The position numbers and the translations under genes were made by a program. Positions 4,458 through 5,782 of a stretch of DNA of 5,782 bases are shown here, piece after piece. Numbering within the stretch: position 1 is the first letter of the stretch; each line of letters opens with the position of its first letter. This stretch comes from Thermoflexales bacterium (GTDB lineage: Bacteria; Chloroflexota; Anaerolineae; S140-20). The DNA lies in contig WFUY01000506.1 in the NCBI GenBank assembly GCA_015484715.1, positions 1-5,782 on the forward strand, written 5' to 3'. The notes below the pieces were generated by a model. That model made no database searches. It was not told the origin of the DNA and saw nothing but the letters and a program-made list of their open reading frames with translations.

Positions 4458-5782
4458 ATGCGACGAGACCTTTATCGGCGAGCTTTCAGACCCATCAAAC
4501 GGTTTCCGGCCATCCTCGTCTTCCTTCTCCTCCTTTTCGGGCTGGCGGTGCCCACCCTGGCCCAGGAGAAGGTCTACGAGATCGCCAACTACGACGTGGA
4601 CCTGGTGCTGCGCCCCGATGGTTCCTACCGGGTGACGGAGCGGATCACCTTCGACTTTCAACAGGGGAGCTTCACCTTCGCCACCCGCAACATCCCTTTG
4701 AGCAAGATTGACGCCATCGAGGAGATCCAGGTCCGCAGCGATGACGTGACTCTGCAGGAGATCACCCAGGAGGTGCGGAACGGGCAGCAGTGGATCCGCT
4801 GGACCTTCCCACCCCGCACCGGCCCTACCACCTTCACCCTCGCCTACACGGTCTACGGAGCCCTCTTCGAGGTCGAAGACCAGAACCGGGTGGATTGGGA
4901 CGCCGTCGGCACCGGCTGGTCGGTCCCCATCTACGATGTGGACGTGCGGGTCGTCCTGCCGGCCTCCCTGGGCCTGGAGTCGGCGGACATCACCATCGCC
5001 CCCGCCCGGGAAGGCCGGCTCACCGAGACGTCCGAGGGCTTCGTGGCCACCTTTCACTACGACCGGCTGCCACCGGGCACGGCCTATCGGGTGATCATCG
5101 CCTTCCCCAAGCGGCTGGAAGGGCGGCCCCTGACCCGCACCACCTGGCCGTTCGATTCCCGGACGCTTGGCTTCGCCCTCCTCGCCGGTGCCCTCGGTGC
5201 CCTCCCGGGCGTCCTGGTCCCGCTCCAGGGCCGGCGCCCTCGCTCTCCGGTGGCCGTCCTCGACCGGCCGGCCGTTCCTCTCCCCTGGGCGGCGGTGCTG
5301 CTGGGCCGTGGTCAGATGGCCTTCCCCGCCGTCCTCTTCGACCTGGCAGCTCGGGGTCACCTGACCCTGCGGCGGGTGAAGAGGAAGGTCTGGATCTTCC
5401 GTCCCAAGACCGTGGAGGTGGACTTCCACTCGGTCTCCGATCCGCTCACCGACTTTGAGCGGGCCTTCCTGGAAGAACTGCGGCGGTATGAACATCTCCA
5501 GCTCTTTGGACAGAAGGCCGGTCGCTTCCGCATCCGGATGATCAAGGCGGTGCGGAAGCAATTGGTTGCCGAGGGGTACTTGGAGGATCGCCAGACCCTC
5601 GCCTACGTCTTCCTCTTCGCCGGCATCGCCGCCGACGTGATCGCCGCGCTGCTCATCTTCCTCGCCTTCGCCTTCGCCCAGAGTTGGATCCTCGTCCCGG
5701 CCGGCCTCCTCTTCGGCCTGGGAGCCAGCGGCGTGATGATCTTCGCCCGGCAGCAACACGTCCTGACGGAGCGGGGAGCCCG
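4458..5782 (+). CDS. DUF2207-family membrane protein (partial, 3' end outside the window)
   Basis: The frame is open from ATG 4458 to the right edge, giving 441 residues with no stop. The start is fixed by a strong GGGAGGTGA (4442-4450) 7 nt upstream and by a signal peptide directly after it. The signal has basic residues 2-15, a hydrophobic core FPAILVFLLLLFGLAV and a likely cut after PTLA (about residue 35). The extracytoplasmic part (about 36-235) has the DUF2207 pattern YDVDLVLRPDGSYRVTERIT, then ATRNIPL. A membrane segment follows at about 237-256. A cytoplasmic stretch carries the family-like block FPAVLFDLAARGHLTL (289-304) and charged helices to about 375. Two more hydrophobic segments lie at about 382-406 and 410-430. 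Family members are usually about 550-650 residues, so perhaps a quarter is missing. The function is unknown; it is probably an envelope protein. It appears to be transcribed from its own promoter with a long structured leader. Confidence 0.88.
   Translation, partial: MRRDLYRRAFRPIKRFPAILVFLLLLFGLAVPTLAQEKVYEIANYDVDLVLRPDGSYRVTERITFDFQQGSFTFATRNIPLSKIDAIEEIQVRSDDVTLQEITQEVRNGQQWIRWTFPPRTGPTTFTLAYTVYGALFEVEDQNRVDWDAVGTGWSVPIYDVDVRVVLPASLGLESADITIAPAREGRLTETSEGFVATFHYDRLPPGTAYRVIIAFPKRLEGRPLTRTTWPFDSRTLGFALLAGALGALPGVLVPLQGRRPRSPVAVLDRPAVPLPWAAVLLGRGQMAFPAVLFDLAARGHLTLRRVKRKVWIFRPKTVEVDFHSVSDPLTDFERAFLEELRRYEHLQLFGQKAGRFRIRMIKAVRKQLVAEGYLEDRQTLAYVFLFAGIAADVIAALLIFLAFAFAQSWILVPAGLLFGLGASGVMIFARQQHVLTERGA

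Noticed and set aside
4396..4635. A 79-residue plus-strand frame at the start of the DUF2207 gene
   Set aside because: There is no ribosome site before ATG 4396, and it overlaps the DUF2207 signal peptide in another frame without recognisable content.
4383..5759. A 458-residue minus-strand open frame
   Set aside because: It is the antisense shadow of the DUF2207 gene. The plus-strand frame has a signal peptide, membrane segments and a strong ribosome site, while the minus frame is Gly/Glu/Asp-rich and featureless.

Overview
The window is GC-rich bacterial DNA, most likely from a member of the Chloroflexota (Anaerolineae/Caldilineae-like). The pointers are the very high GC3 of the long genes, a secreted calcium-repeat protein ending in a 'VYLPLV' tail of a kind I associate with Chloroflexota exported proteins, and a DUF2207 membrane protein. 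The phylum call is an inference from these features, not a database match.

Layout. (1) Positions 2-316 (+) are the end of a secreted protein built from near-identical 84-bp tandem repeats encoding thrombospondin type-3-like Asp-rich calcium loops, followed by a perfect 13-bp hairpin (331-363), a probable terminator. (2) Positions 462-1163 (+) encode a GNAT-type acetyltransferase. It is followed by the N-terminal fragment of a PAPS-dependent sulfotransferase (about 1212-1445), apparently truncated. These two genes look less GC-biased at third codon positions than the rest and resemble leftovers of a surface-polysaccharide locus. (3) Positions 1606-2643 (+) encode a complete Gfo/Idh/MocA NAD(P)-dependent oxidoreductase of the nucleotide-sugar-dehydrogenase kind. 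(4) A 108-bp convergent spacer carries two copies of an AGACCTC-N-GAGGTCT palindrome in inverted orientation. (5) Positions 2752-4128 (-) encode full-length RadA (Sms), the DNA-repair branch-migration ATPase. (6) A 329-bp divergent control region (4129-4457) holds a sigma-70-like promoter for radA with a GAAC-N4-GTTC SOS-like box in its spacer, and a near-consensus promoter for the rightward gene. (7) Positions 4458-5782 (+) encode a DUF2207 membrane protein that runs off the window.

The most interesting element is the roughly 207-nt leader of the DUF2207 gene. It can fold into a compact three-way junction closed by a 14-bp helix. The 5' strand of that helix can instead pair over 10 consecutive positions with the DUF2207 Shine-Dalgarno region. 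That is the architecture of a translational riboswitch or other RNA switch, and I could not assign it to a known class.

The genes do not form a single pathway. The left half is envelope and polysaccharide related, radA is a housekeeping repair gene with its own promoter, and the DUF2207 gene is an independently transcribed membrane-protein gene.
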